From: Aurantiochytrium sp. KH105 | Lineage: Eukaryota; Sar; Bigyra; Thraustochytrida; Thraustochytriidae | Assembly: GCA_003116975.1 (NCBI GenBank) | Contig: BGKB01000171.1 | Coordinates: 62,001 to 126,000 of the forward strand | DNA length: 64,000 nucleotides | Direction: 5' to 3' | Shown here: in pieces, positions 35,696 to 45,626 of the stretch | How the letters are laid out: every line of letters begins with the position of its first letter | Position numbering within the stretch: position 1 is the stretch's first letter | Program-made: the position numbers and the translations under genes | The notes under the pieces: generated by a model | What the model saw: only the letters and a program-made list of their open reading frames with translations | Database searches by the model: none | Told to the model about the DNA's origin: nothing

Positions 35696-38600
35696 ATGGA
35701 GCGCGAGACGGCGCCGCTCGAGGGCGACAGCGTGGAAAAACGCGGCGACTCGCGCGCCGCGCGGCTGCAGGAGGAGCAGCAGCAGCAGGAGGAAACGGCC
35801 CGCGGCGGGGACGGCGACGGAGAGCTCGAAGACATTGCGCTCGATAATGACGACGACGACGAGGAGCACGTGGACGAGGTAGACGACCACGAAGAGACGG
35901 CGCCTGCCGCCGCGAACGAGCAGAGCGAACGGGAAGACGGCCACGTCGACGACAGGAAAGGAGACAGGCAAGGCAACAAGGAGGCCAGCCAAAGTCAAAG
36001 TCCACACGTGGCAGTACCGCCAGTCCCGGCAAGTGCTAACGAAGGCGACGAGCAGAAACGCCCGCCTTCGCCCACTGCCAGCTCCGTCTCCTCGACAGCG
36101 ACAACGGGCACCACATCACGCGCAGCCGTCTGCAGCGACCCGTCCCTCAATGACGCCTTACTTCAGCTTCAACTCTTACTGACAGCTCACGTGGCAAGAA
36201 TGTACGGCATTCTGTGGCCATCAGATAGTGGTTCTCGCAAACTCGTCGAGGCAGGCTTCTCACCCAAAAGGGTGGTGGCCCTCCGCAAGGTTTCCCAGCA
36301 GGATATCGAGCGTGGCCTCGAGCAGGTCCTTCAATATCTTGCCATTCTTTTGAGAGACCGCACAGGCACGGTCGTGCCCATGTGCGTGGTCTTGCTTCGC
36401 GTTCGCGAGCAAGCCATCTCCATGGATCCGCAGAAAGCGAAGAAGGCGCGTCTGCTGCCCTCGATTCAGCAGCGCGAACCCAAAGAGGCAATATCCGAGA
36501 CAAGTCTTGCCATGGAAGGGATTCTTTTTAGCACCTTGAATGAGCTCCTAGCAGGCGTCTCGGCAGCTACAGTGGTGGAGCCGCTCGACGCCCGCGGCGA
36601 AGCCGTCGTGAACAAATTCGTCGATATTGCCTACGGGCATTTTGCCAAGCATCTCAAATCTGCCGAAGCTGGATCCCTGGAGCCGTGTGTGGCGCTCATT
36701 GGGCGTCTCTCTTGGTTCTGTCTTCCACGCACATTGGAGAACTTTGCCACGAGAATGGGAAAGGTATACTTTAATGCCAGCGCACTCGAGTACGTGCCCT
36801 TTATGCAAATTCTGTCGCGACGCGTCAAGTACTCTCTTCTTCGGACTCCCCAATGTAGACCCGCATGTCTCTCGTTCACGCAAGCTTTAGCTAAGCTGCT
36901 AAAAACCACCTCGTGCGGCGAGCTTATTGACGAGACCTTTCGTTGCGTTGTCTTTATGCTCTCCCGACTGCGCCGTGAGCACACGCAGCAACAACAATCG
37001 CTGCAAAATTCACAGCGATATTTTAAACGAAGCACTTCGTCGGCCAGTTCGGTGGTTTCGGCGAGCTCGGCTGGCTCAGAGACCTCGGCCTCATCGCCAT
37101 TAGCATCGTTCGAGGCCGCCATGGGCACCGCGCTCGAGGCCATCTTTGGCTATGCCCATGGGTACGCCTCGCATGGCAAGCACCTTCCGTCGGCGCTCGA
37201 GGCGATGGAGACTCTTGTAGGCTGGCAAGCCTTGCAAAGCCCCTTGCCTGCTCTTGTGAGTTCGCAGCACGAACGCCTCTGCAAGGAGTTGCTCCGCCGC
37301 GTGTGCAATACAACGACACGAATCTCTGGCCTTGATCACATGCAGCGCTACCTCAAGAGTTTACCGCCGACGAGCTCTTTGCCTGGCCCAGAACCCCTCG
37401 ATGAGATCCCCAAGGCTCTCTTTGTCGATGAAGCCGTACCCCGGGCGCAGGAAGCAGCGCTCGTGAGTGCAGTCATGGTCGAGCTGGGACGATGTTTTCC
37501 ACGCCTTTTTGACGCAACAATGGCGCGCGGACTCACAAGCACCAAAACGACCACGGCGCAACGCGCCATTTGCCTCAATGCGCTTTCCAAAATTGCGCAG
37601 TCTGTCCCTCAAGGCGAACGTTCGCCGCTTCGAGGCTACGCAAAATTTGTCATCAATCTCTCTGGCCGTGACTCGCCAGTCGGTACGGTTGCCGAGGCGC
37701 TGGCATGCTTTCCCATGCTTGGAGAGCAAAGCCAACAGCTGCTACAGAACTGTGTAAACTGCGCGTTTGGCTTTGATCTGACACTTGTCGACGCAGGCCG
37801 CGATGCGTTGATCCGGTTTTGCCAGCTGGGTCCCATCTATGCCGAGAAAGCCATCATGGTCACGGTAGAGTCCCCATCCCTCAAGTTAGTGTGCACCATG
37901 CAGCATACCAAGGCACCGCTCGATACGGCTCAGATTTCAAGCAGCGTCACGACTCTTGAATGCATTCTTTGCGCTGCCTTGGACAAAGGTTTCGAGTCTT
38001 CCGATCTTGTCGCCGAGGCTGGAGCCTCGTTGCTTCTTGCGAGCACGTATCCCGATGAAAAAGTCCAGGCCAAGGCGCGGGATGCTCTTGAGCGTATTGG
38101 GACAATCACTGACAAACATGGCGAGAGTCAGTACCTGCAGCGTGCGCTTGACAAGCTCTTGCTCGGGCTCTTGGGCGCGAGCGGTTCGGCGGACTCTTGT
38201 GGCGGAGCTCGGGTTCAAGCTCTAAACAAGCGACTGGCGCGAAAAGCGGGCTATTGCGATTTTGTTGCGTGGTGGCGCAACCAGTGCACCCTGATTTGCG
38301 CGGCAAACCTGCCGCATAGCAACAAGCCACCCTTTGTGCGCTCTCTTGTGCACGAGTACCTGACGGCCTCGAGCAATCGGTTGCAAAATGCGGCGCTTAT
38401 TTCCCTCAGTCATTTGAAGGATTGCCATGAGGTTCTTGAGAAGCAAATGGCCATGCAGTCGTTGCAGGCGCGCAATGAGATCTTTAATGGGCTTTTTGTA
38501 AAGCTTATGGCAGCCTTGCGCGATTCGTATCGCGGTGGCGCGTTGGAACGTCGCGTGCATCAAATGGTTCGTACGTGGATCCAGTCTTCTGGAGATGAGG

Positions 38601-41600
38601 TGGCTCGTTTGCACATGGCCAAGTGGACCCCGCACGTGGTTGAGGCGGCAGCGCGACTGTTGCGCAAGTTTGTTCTTTTTGGCCAACTGAATGCGTTTCC
38701 TGATCCTGATGTGGCGCGAGACCAGGCCATTTTCCTCATTCGAGAGTGGCATCGTACACGTGACCGTGCGCCGCGTCTCGCCGCGGTTTCGGACGCTTTT
38801 GTTACCTTGCTGGACTCGGGCCATCTCAAGACGGTTGACGCGCAGTCGTTTGCACTCGAAATGCTCTCGGGCAGCGCCGGGTCGAAGCGGTATCAGCAGT
38901 TTGGTCTGCGCGCACTTTTACGTCAAAACCTCGATGCCATGCTCAAGCATTATTACGAGGCGGTCTTACGCTCCTTTGATCCAGATCGTTGGGCCAAGGA
39001 GCCCGCAGGGATCATCCCAATCGGGAGCCCCGCATCTGCTCGTGCAAATGATCCTGCTGCCAAGGGTCTCGCGAACAAGAGCACTGAACGAAGCCCCTTT
39101 ATGGTCCACATTGCTTCGGCTGTACTTTACGCCCTCGATGCGTCGGTGACGAGCGATCACACGCTTGCGGAAGGTCTGCGACCGCAAATGGCCCTTTTGG
39201 TGTCGCTGCTCTTTGTGCACCCACTTCGAGAGATGCGCGAGCTGGTCGCAGGATGGGTACCGCACGGCACATTTCTGGGTCTGCCTCACCGGGACTTTTC
39301 TCCTGCGCTTGTGTCCAACAAGCTCTCCGGCCTCGAACGCTCTGTTCTTGTCTCTAGATTCCTCGCCACGCACTGGGAAGCGTCGTCGATCGACGAAATG
39401 GTCCAGGGCGCTGCCAAGGTGTCGCCGTACTTGAGCGACGAGCACATTAGCTGTCTTTTGCAGGTGCTTGAACCGTGGCTTGTTCAATGCTACCCTCGCG
39501 CTACGCGACAGCCTGGACGTTTGATCACCCGACTTTTGCGACTATGTGCGCGACTTCGATCCGGCGACAATGATCCCGCATGGGGCATTTGGCGCAGCGT
39601 GAGTCTCGAGGAGGGCCTCGAAGAAACGGTGCGCACGATGGTGAATTTTGTGGTGGCCATGGAGCAAGACAACGCGCAACAGCGTTCCGCGATGGACGCC
39701 ATGAGTTCTCTTTTTTCGAAATCGTCTCAACTTGGCGATGCGCCTGTTGACACGCTTCATGCGCTGGTTGCCGCCTTTCCGGAGCCCTCGTGGAAAGTGC
39801 CAGACAAGGACTCCTTTATTCGCGAGGCTGAAGAGGCAAGTGCCGCGGACGCAGAGGCGATTCCAGGTTTGACTGCGACAGAGCGAGCGCGAGCCGAGGA
39901 GGATACTCGAACTTCTCGTGCAGTCTTGCGCCTCGTAAATCATGCCCCATTTTTGACGCGCAATTTCTCTGGCGCGGACCTCGCACGTGTGCTCTACTTT
40001 ACATTTGTAGAGGAAGGCGTGGACAGCGCGCTGAGTCAGCGCACGCTTCGCGCAGTGAATGAAGAGTTCGCGGCAGGCATGCCGGCGCTCTTGCTGCACT
40101 TTGAAGCTGATGGCGCTCGCGAAGACCATGACGACGGCGTCGCTCAGCAGGTTGGCAGTGCTGCTGGTATGGCCAGTGCAAACGGACATGGCAACCTTGC
40201 GCGTAGTAGCAGCAAGAACTTGGGTGATCTTGATATTGGCGAGGTGACCAGCGTCGGGAGCGGAGGAGACTGGCTCTCTGTCATTGCAGAGCATAGCACG
40301 GAAACCGTGCGTAAACTTGCGGAAACGGCGCTTCATTGTGTCATTTACTGCCTCGAGCCTGGGAAGCGGACTCGCGCGATCATGCTGCTGCAGAATATCT
40401 CGACGACAGCCCTGGAGGACAGCTTTGTGCGCGAGCTTGCGAAGCGGATTGAGTCACGCTGCATGTATCTTTTGAAGCTGCTCGAGCTGGGAAATGGAAA
40501 CGCGGCGACCGCGCCGCGTCTGGAAGCTCTCGAGCACCTTTTCATTCTCGGCGAGTGGCTAGCTTCGGCACCGTCTCTGGAGCGGCGTTTGCGCGAGGAT
40601 CTCGCGATCCTTGGCACGTGCGCGTTGTCGATTCCGGTAGTCATGCGTCCGAACCCGTTCTCGCGCATTCGCGTCTCGGCACTCAAGCTGTTGCAGTCGA
40701 TTGGACCCTCCGACGATGGGGAGGCTGCAGACCCAGTTTTGCAGGATCATTTGGTGGGCTGTCTGGTGCACCAAGAGGTAGCCCCTCGGGCGGCAGAGAT
40801 TATTCTCTCGCAGGGGGCAGCGCACGGCCTACCGGAGCCTGCGAACTTCGTCTTGCTTGCAGCAGCGATTTGCCTCGTGCAAGCGTCAGCGTCTGGGTCA
40901 CGCGTCCAGGCCGAGACGCAACGCGGTCTTGCGCGTTATCTCGTCAACCAAGTGGAGGCCGTAGCGGACACCCGTCCCCAGGTGAGCGGGCTATTGGACC
41001 AGCTGAGTGCACGGCTTTTGGCCCTCTCGGAGCCGAGCAAGTCAATGTTGATGGCCTCGGCCTCGCCGTCGTCTGCAGTGCGGCGCTCGAGCGACGCGAG
41101 CGAGGATCGCGAATCCGTGGTGGCGCTTTCGTCGTCGGTTTCGACGCCATCCGACTTTGTGCAGAATTTTGTTGCGACTCTTCTTCGCGGATCTGGGACG
41201 GCTGCTGTTGCTATTGATGGTAGTGGTGATGCTGACAAAAATGGGAACGGTGGCATCGATGTTAGCACAGAGAGCTTCCAGGCGGTGCTGCAATTTTTGG
41301 TGCAGACGATAGAAGTTGGCAGCGAACCTTGGGCCTTTGGCGCGCTGGAGCTCTTGCGCGAGTGCATCAAGCATCGCGAAGTGGCGAGCTTGCTACTGGA
41401 GCCAGAAAATAGATTGCTGGAGACCGTCATGGACGGTCTGGTAGTAGCTTTGGAATCTTGGCCACGGGCGCGGCGCGCGGACATCTTTAATGTAATGGCG
41501 ACGCTGCGGCTCAAGCCCGCGAGCTCGTTTGACTTTATTCACGCTGAGACGACTGCGCTAGCGGCGAAGCAGCGATGTCTCGTGAGCGGGCTTGCACACT

Positions 41601-41632
41601 GTAGAGCACAGCTCGACGCCAATTTGCACTAA
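35696..41632 (+). CDS. Furry/Mor2/Tao3-like cell morphogenesis scaffold
   Basis: The product has 1978 residues. The ATG is in an ideal context (gccATGg). Residues about 1-140 are acidic and disordered. From about 145 to the end the protein is almost all helical, with HEAT/ARM-like repeats. Segments such as NKFVDIAYGHFAKHLKS, ALEYVPFMQILSRRV and LVSLLFVHPLREMRELVAGW lie in the order expected for the N-terminal Furry domain and following repeats. Furry proteins are scaffolds for NDR/LATS-type kinases with MOB, controlling polarity and morphogenesis. Family members are usually 2200-3000 residues, so this one is short, perhaps lacking the C-terminal part. Identification is by fold order and scattered motifs, not strong identity; another large HEAT protein is possible. 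The single uninterrupted frame leaves no doubt that the gene is real. Confidence 0.75.
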   Translation: MERETAPLEGDSVEKRGDSRAARLQEEQQQQEETARGGDGDGELEDIALDNDDDDEEHVDEVDDHEETAPAAANEQSEREDGHVDDRKGDRQGNKEASQSQSPHVAVPPVPASANEGDEQKRPPSPTASSVSSTATTGTTSRAAVCSDPSLNDALLQLQLLLTAHVARMYGILWPSDSGSRKLVEAGFSPKRVVALRKVSQQDIERGLEQVLQYLAILLRDRTGTVVPMCVVLLRVREQAISMDPQKAKKARLLPSIQQREPKEAISETSLAMEGILFSTLNELLAGVSAATVVEPLDARGEAVVNKFVDIAYGHFAKHLKSAEAGSLEPCVALIGRLSWFCLPRTLENFATRMGKVYFNASALEYVPFMQILSRRVKYSLLRTPQCRPACLSFTQALAKLLKTTSCGELIDETFRCVVFMLSRLRREHTQQQQSLQNSQRYFKRSTSSASSVVSASSAGSETSASSPLASFEAAMGTALEAIFGYAHGYASHGKHLPSALEAMETLVGWQALQSPLPALVSSQHERLCKELLRRVCNTTTRISGLDHMQRYLKSLPPTSSLPGPEPLDEIPKALFVDEAVPRAQEAALVSAVMVELGRCFPRLFDATMARGLTSTKTTTAQRAICLNALSKIAQSVPQGERSPLRGYAKFVINLSGRDSPVGTVAEALACFPMLGEQSQQLLQNCVNCAFGFDLTLVDAGRDALIRFCQLGPIYAEKAIMVTVESPSLKLVCTMQHTKAPLDTAQISSSVTTLECILCAALDKGFESSDLVAEAGASLLLASTYPDEKVQAKARDALERIGTITDKHGESQYLQRALDKLLLGLLGASGSADSCGGARVQALNKRLARKAGYCDFVAWWRNQCTLICAANLPHSNKPPFVRSLVHEYLTASSNRLQNAALISLSHLKDCHEVLEKQMAMQSLQARNEIFNGLFVKLMAALRDSYRGGALERRVHQMVRTWIQSSGDEVARLHMAKWTPHVVEAAARLLRKFVLFGQLNAFPDPDVARDQAIFLIREWHRTRDRAPRLAAVSDAFVTLLDSGHLKTVDAQSFALEMLSGSAGSKRYQQFGLRALLRQNLDAMLKHYYEAVLRSFDPDRWAKEPAGIIPIGSPASARANDPAAKGLANKSTERSPFMVHIASAVLYALDASVTSDHTLAEGLRPQMALLVSLLFVHPLREMRELVAGWVPHGTFLGLPHRDFSPALVSNKLSGLERSVLVSRFLATHWEASSIDEMVQGAAKVSPYLSDEHISCLLQVLEPWLVQCYPRATRQPGRLITRLLRLCARLRSGDNDPAWGIWRSVSLEEGLEETVRTMVNFVVAMEQDNAQQRSAMDAMSSLFSKSSQLGDAPVDTLHALVAAFPEPSWKVPDKDSFIREAEEASAADAEAIPGLTATERARAEEDTRTSRAVLRLVNHAPFLTRNFSGADLARVLYFTFVEEGVDSALSQRTLRAVNEEFAAGMPALLLHFEADGAREDHDDGVAQQVGSAAGMASANGHGNLARSSSKNLGDLDIGEVTSVGSGGDWLSVIAEHSTETVRKLAETALHCVIYCLEPGKRTRAIMLLQNISTTALEDSFVRELAKRIESRCMYLLKLLELGNGNAATAPRLEALEHLFILGEWLASAPSLERRLREDLAILGTCALSIPVVMRPNPFSRIRVSALKLLQSIGPSDDGEAADPVLQDHLVGCLVHQEVAPRAAEIILSQGAAHGLPEPANFVLLAAAICLVQASASGSRVQAETQRGLARYLVNQVEAVADTRPQVSGLLDQLSARLLALSEPSKSMLMASASPSSAVRRSSDASEDRESVVALSSSVSTPSDFVQNFVATLLRGSGTAAVAIDGSGDADKNGNGGIDVSTESFQAVLQFLVQTIEVGSEPWAFGALELLRECIKHREVASLLLEPENRLLETVMDGLVVALESWPRARRADIFNVMATLRLKPASSFDFIHAETTALAAKQRCLVSGLAHCRAQLDANLH

Positions 41633-41926
41633 AATCGTGACGATAGCGATGGTGGTTTGTAGCTGACGATTGAAAATTCAAGTTTTGGTCAAGTGCGAGA
41701 AATGAAGAAGCTGGGTGAATCTGACGAGAAAAAAACAAAACTGGAAATGAGAAAGAACTGACTTCAGGCCTTACTCAGCTTTGGTGCCTGCAAGCTGCTT
41801 GCAAGGTCGAAAACAAATGCGGATGGAAAAGCTACTGAATGGATGAGTAATTTTACGTTTTCGATAAATTGAGCGTACCCACACTGAGGCACGTATAAGA
41901 AATAGAGTACAGAAAAACTGGGTTTT
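41633..41926. other. Short convergent intergenic region
   Basis: Nearly 300 bp of AT-richer sequence between the 3' ends of the Furry-like and Gln-rich genes. Nothing further was recognised. Confidence 0.6.
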
Positions 41927-43003
41927 CTATGACGCAGAGGGTTGGCTTCCTGGTTGGACTTGATGCTGCATGTTCTGCAGCCATGGAAAAACGAGCGGAG
42001 AATTGACAACATGGACGGGAAGCGCATTTTGAAGAAAAGAAGGAAGAGGCATGTGATTTCCAAAATTGCCCACGGGGGCTTGTGCGCTTTGCCTTGCAAC
42101 TTGCTGCAATTGTTGCAATTGCTGCAAGTTGAGGGCGGTGGTATCGACCCTGAGCTTGGGTTCCGCCTCCTTGAGGTGGTGGTGGAGTGTTGCAGGCGCT
42201 CCCAGAAAGGGAGGGATGGAGCTTGCGCTCGCCGCAGTGCAGGTGCTCTTGCTGGTGCTGCTGCTACGGCTCTGGGCGTCCATGGCTTGAGGCGTTGGCG
42301 AGTCGGAGCCGCCATGCGAGGCGCCGGGAAGCCTCGCGCCGTCGGCATCTGACTCTGTGGCGTCCGATGCCGCGGTTTCGTCACTCGTGTTGCGCGCATC
42401 AGTGCGCATGCGCTTCTTGGGGCGAGCGTCCTTGGCGCGTTTTAGGTTCTTGAATCTCGCATCGAGGATATCCACAACGGCAGGGCCGTCAGGGCGCACG
42501 AGGCCGATCTCACGCAGCAGACAGTCCACGGATTGCACGAGTTCGCGGACCTTTCGGACGGCGTACATCTTGCCATCCTTGCCGTACGGGCCGCGGAGCG
42601 CGATGAGGGCGATGAGGTCGCGGTCGGGTTTGGCATGAAAGTCAGTAATGTCGAGCTGCACGCAGGCGCGCTCGAGGTCTGGGCGCGCCATTTCGGAGAG
42701 CTCGCAGACGGTGGCTGGGAGTTGATATTCATGTTCATGAGAAGAGGAAGGCGGCGCTAATCCGCCGAGAGCGGGATCCGGTCGTGCGGTCTCGACGGCG
42801 TGGATGCCCTTTAGCAAGGCCTCGATCTTGCCGCGAGCGTCCATGAGGTCAAAGGGCACTTCGCCCTGCGCTTGGCTGGGCGCTACGGCGGCCTTTCGGA
42901 CGACGCCTTTGTTCCGCGAATTGGTCACCTTCTTTCTCTTGTGCTGGTTCTGCTGGTGGCCCGCTTGGGCGTTGCTTTTCGCGGCCGTCTCGATTTTGCT
43001 CAT
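41927..43003 (-). CDS. Unknown Gln-rich, probably nuclear protein
   Basis: From the ATG at 43003 (gagATGa) the product has 358 residues. The N-terminus is basic (HKRKKV, NKGVVRK). A helical domain at about residues 100-185 contains ELSEMARPDLERACVQLDIT and YAVRKVRELVQSVDCLLREI, which has the feel of a small DNA- or protein-binding helix bundle. A nuclear-signal-like KRAKDARPKKRMR follows, then a Ser/Thr/Asp-rich linker, a Gln/Leu run (LQQLQQLQQ, from repeated TTGCAA units) and a hydrophobic, Pro-rich tail. I recognise no family; a transcriptional or chromatin role is inference only. The frame is open upstream to 43105 but not protein-like. Its 5' end borders the repeat-rich block. Confidence 0.65.
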   Translation of the reverse strand: MSKIETAAKSNAQAGHQQNQHKRKKVTNSRNKGVVRKAAVAPSQAQGEVPFDLMDARGKIEALLKGIHAVETARPDPALGGLAPPSSSHEHEYQLPATVCELSEMARPDLERACVQLDITDFHAKPDRDLIALIALRGPYGKDGKMYAVRKVRELVQSVDCLLREIGLVRPDGPAVVDILDARFKNLKRAKDARPKKRMRTDARNTSDETAASDATESDADGARLPGASHGGSDSPTPQAMDAQSRSSSTSKSTCTAASASSIPPFLGAPATLHHHLKEAEPKLRVDTTALNLQQLQQLQQVARQSAQAPVGNFGNHMPLPSFLQNALPVHVVNSPLVFPWLQNMQHQVQPGSQPSAS

Positions 43004-43203
43004 CTCTCGCTTGCGCGCAATGTGCAGAAATGCAGAAGGGCCGTGCGTGCGTGCCCGATACCTGCCTGCCTGCCTGCCCTCCTTTTCTTCGAAGCGGGCG
43101 CGCAATCAACCGCTCGCTCGCTTGGACGATCGAATGTACAAAGCTACGTACTTCTGTATGTACGGATGAGTGAGTACCCGCCGCTGCCGTGCCGCCACTT
43201 GCA

Positions 43204-43231
43204 ATCGATCGATCGATCGATCGATTGATCA
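43204..43231. repeat. ATCG/GATC palindromic tetranucleotide repeat
   Basis: About six to seven ATCG units, self-complementary. A similar GATC-type run lies at about 44518-44564. Confidence 0.9.
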
Positions 43232-43310
43232 CTCGATGCAGATCAAATTAGGTTTGGTCCGTGCCAGCGAGGGGGCTCCGCACTCCTGTTGCGTTCGGGA
43301 CCTAACTCGA

Positions 43311-43352
43311 CTTGGCTTGGCTTGGCTTGGCTTGGCTTGGCTTGGCTTGGCT
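43311..43352. repeat. CTTGG pentanucleotide repeat
   Basis: Eight CTTGG units followed by the CTTCG variant. Confidence 0.9.
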
Positions 43353-44201
43353 TCGCTTCGCGGGTCTCTTCCGCCCCGCCCGCGTCTTGGATCGATTATG
43401 ATTCGTTTTTCGCTTTCTCCGCTTCTCCGCAGCCGCTTCTTCGCACGCTCGCTCGCACGCTCGTCGAAGCGGGCTAGCTCGCTCGCTCGCTCGCTCGCTA
43501 GCTAGCGAACTAGCTGCCCTCTGGTTGGTTGCGGTTCTGCTCGCGCTCGTTGTGCTGCTGCTCGTCCGCGGGAGCACAGCTTCCCGGCGTTTCACGGCGG
43601 CGACGCAGCCTCTGGAGGAAGCGCCCACCGCGAGCGCACGCAGCAAGCTGTAGCTTGCCCGCCTTCCTGCCGGCCGCCACGGCAGGCGGTCGCTCGCTCG
43701 CTCGACCAAGGTCAAGGTCCTCTCGAGGTTGGGAGTTTGCGAGCTCGAGCTCGAGCTCGAGCCGGCCAGAAGATCCCGCCCCTCGAGGCTTATTTATTCC
43801 CGCGCAGACGACGAGCCCGCAAACGCCGCCGCCGCCGTCGCCGTCGCCGTCCTCGCTCGACGTCCTCGCTCCTGGGCAGGCAGCCTGAGCCCTCGCTGGC
43901 ACGTACGCGCGCTCGGCAGGCAGGGCAGGGCAGCTCGGGTTTTGCTCGCGGCTTTCTCGCGCTCCTGCGCTCGCGGTCTGCCTGCGGCACGCCGGCGGGC
44001 GAGCAAGCACCTGCGGAGAGCGGTGTCGCCCCGTCTCGAGTGGGGTCGGCGGACTCGCGCCGCGCCGAGTCGTCTTGTGCCGCGTCGGCCGGTCGCCCCG
44101 CGGCCCCGCCTCGCCGCTTCTTGGTCCGGCGCGGGCCGTTCGCGGGCACTTTCGCCTGGCCCCGCACCCGCGTTCCGCTTTTTGTATTCGCGGAGCTAAC
44201 C

Positions 44202-44221
44202 AGCTAGCTAGCTAGCTAGCT
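44202..44221. repeat. AGCT palindromic repeat
   Basis: A short self-complementary AGCT run. Other AGCT/CTAG clusters lie at about 43495-43510 and 48306-48330. Confidence 0.85.
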
Positions 44222-44517
44222 GTAGCTCGCCAGCTGCAGGGGGAGCTGCCGCCTCCGCGCACTTCCTCCCTGCTGCGGGAGGAGAAGAGGGGGGGTGGCT
44301 GCGGAGCGCGGGCGGCCAGCTGCCTGAGCTGCCAGCTCTGCCTAGCTCCCCCCCCGCTCTCTCTGAGTCCGCCAGCGCCCCGCCCGCACGGCGCGTCTTC
44401 CTCCCGCACTGGCCCATCTTCCTGCGATTATCATGCCCCGCAGAATAGATAGCTGTGGAGGGATGCGGGGGAAGAAAAGAGGCCGTCTGCGGGCGGGTGA
44501 GCGATCGGCCGATTCGT

Positions 44518-44564
44518 CAATCGATTGGTCGATCGAGCGATCGATTGATCGATCGATCGATTGA
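44518..44564. repeat. Degenerate GATC/GATT repeat
   Basis: A run of GATC, GATT and GAGC variants, largely self-complementary. Confidence 0.8.
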
Positions 44565-44760
44565 TCCGCGCCGGCGAGCCTATAGTGCAGCCGCTGGGAC
44601 TCGGCCAGGCGAGATGTCTTGCCGTTTGCCTTTGATCGTTCGATCGATCAATCAATTGATCTCTTGTTTGGGCCGAGGCTACTAGTCGAGTCGCCCGCGA
44701 GCTCTTCCTTCCCGAGGCCGAGCAAGAACCACGCGAGCAACGTCAAAACCGCGGCGTCAG

Positions 44761-44842
44761 AACAAAGAAACAAACAAAGAAACAAAGAAACAGACAAACA
44801 GACAAACAGACAAACAGACAAACAGACAAACAAGAAAACAAA
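44761..44842. repeat. AAAC/AGAC purine-rich tandem repeat
   Basis: About 80 bp of interleaved ACAAAG and CAGACAAA units, with almost no T on the plus strand. Confidence 0.9.
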
Positions 44843-45410
44843 CTGCTCCTCCCAAGAACCGTTCATCGATCCGCCAGCGAACTCGGAGTCTTCCGCCCGC
44901 CTTCGAAAAGGCGCGAATCAGCATCTGCAGCTACATACATGCACATGCATCCACAATGCATCTACATGCATCTGCTCCATCTGCGCGCATGCCGCACCAG
45001 CAGCAGCGAAACGTACGCGACAGCGACGTGCGGCCACGTTCACTCGTTCGACGATCATGGCGGATGAACGGCACCCGGCACCTTGCCTCCTCCCGCGCCG
45101 GCTGCGGCCAGCTTTGATTAACGCGCTCTAGTTCGCTCTAGCTCGCCCCAGCTTGCTCCAGCCTGCTCAGGCTAGCTTCGCTAGCTTCTACTTTCTTGCG
45201 TTGGGGGACATTCCGCGTGCATGCGCAGCCCAGCTGCGCTGCGCGGCTGCGGCTGCGGCTGCGGCTCGTCTCGTCTCGTCTCCAACGCTCCGGCTGCTGG
45301 CCGCGGAGGAAACAGCACGAGCCGTGTGTCGTGTCGGGTTGCGTCGCGTCGCGTCGCGTCGTGTCGTGTCGACGCAGCCCGCGGCACAAACCGGGGCGGA
45401 GGCCGCTTCT

Positions 45411-45452
45411 GCGCTGCTTTGCGCTGCTTTGCGCTGCTTTGCGCTGCTTTCG
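45411..45452. repeat. GCGCTGCTTT decanucleotide repeat
   Basis: Four near-perfect tandem 10-bp units. Confidence 0.9.
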
Positions 45453-45544
45453 TGCGTGCATTCATCTTCTCCACTTCCACGTTATTTTCGTCTCCAACAC
45501 TCTCTCCCTTCCATCTTTCCTTCCTTCCTTCCTTCACTCATTTC

Positions 45545-45626
45545 ATACATTCATTCATTCATTCATTCTTTCTTTCATTCATTCCATTCATTCATTCATT
45601 CTTTCTTTCTTTCTATCTTTTCTTTC
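45545..45626. repeat. ATTC/TTTC tandem repeat
   Basis: About 80 bp of CATT, ATTC and TTTC units, pyrimidine-rich on the plus strand. Confidence 0.9.

Noticed and set aside
34548-35882. 444-codon plus-strand ORF between the LNG-repeat and Furry-like genes
   Set aside because: Antisense to the LNG-repeat coding sequence and then low-complexity Arg/Ser/Pro; no domain.
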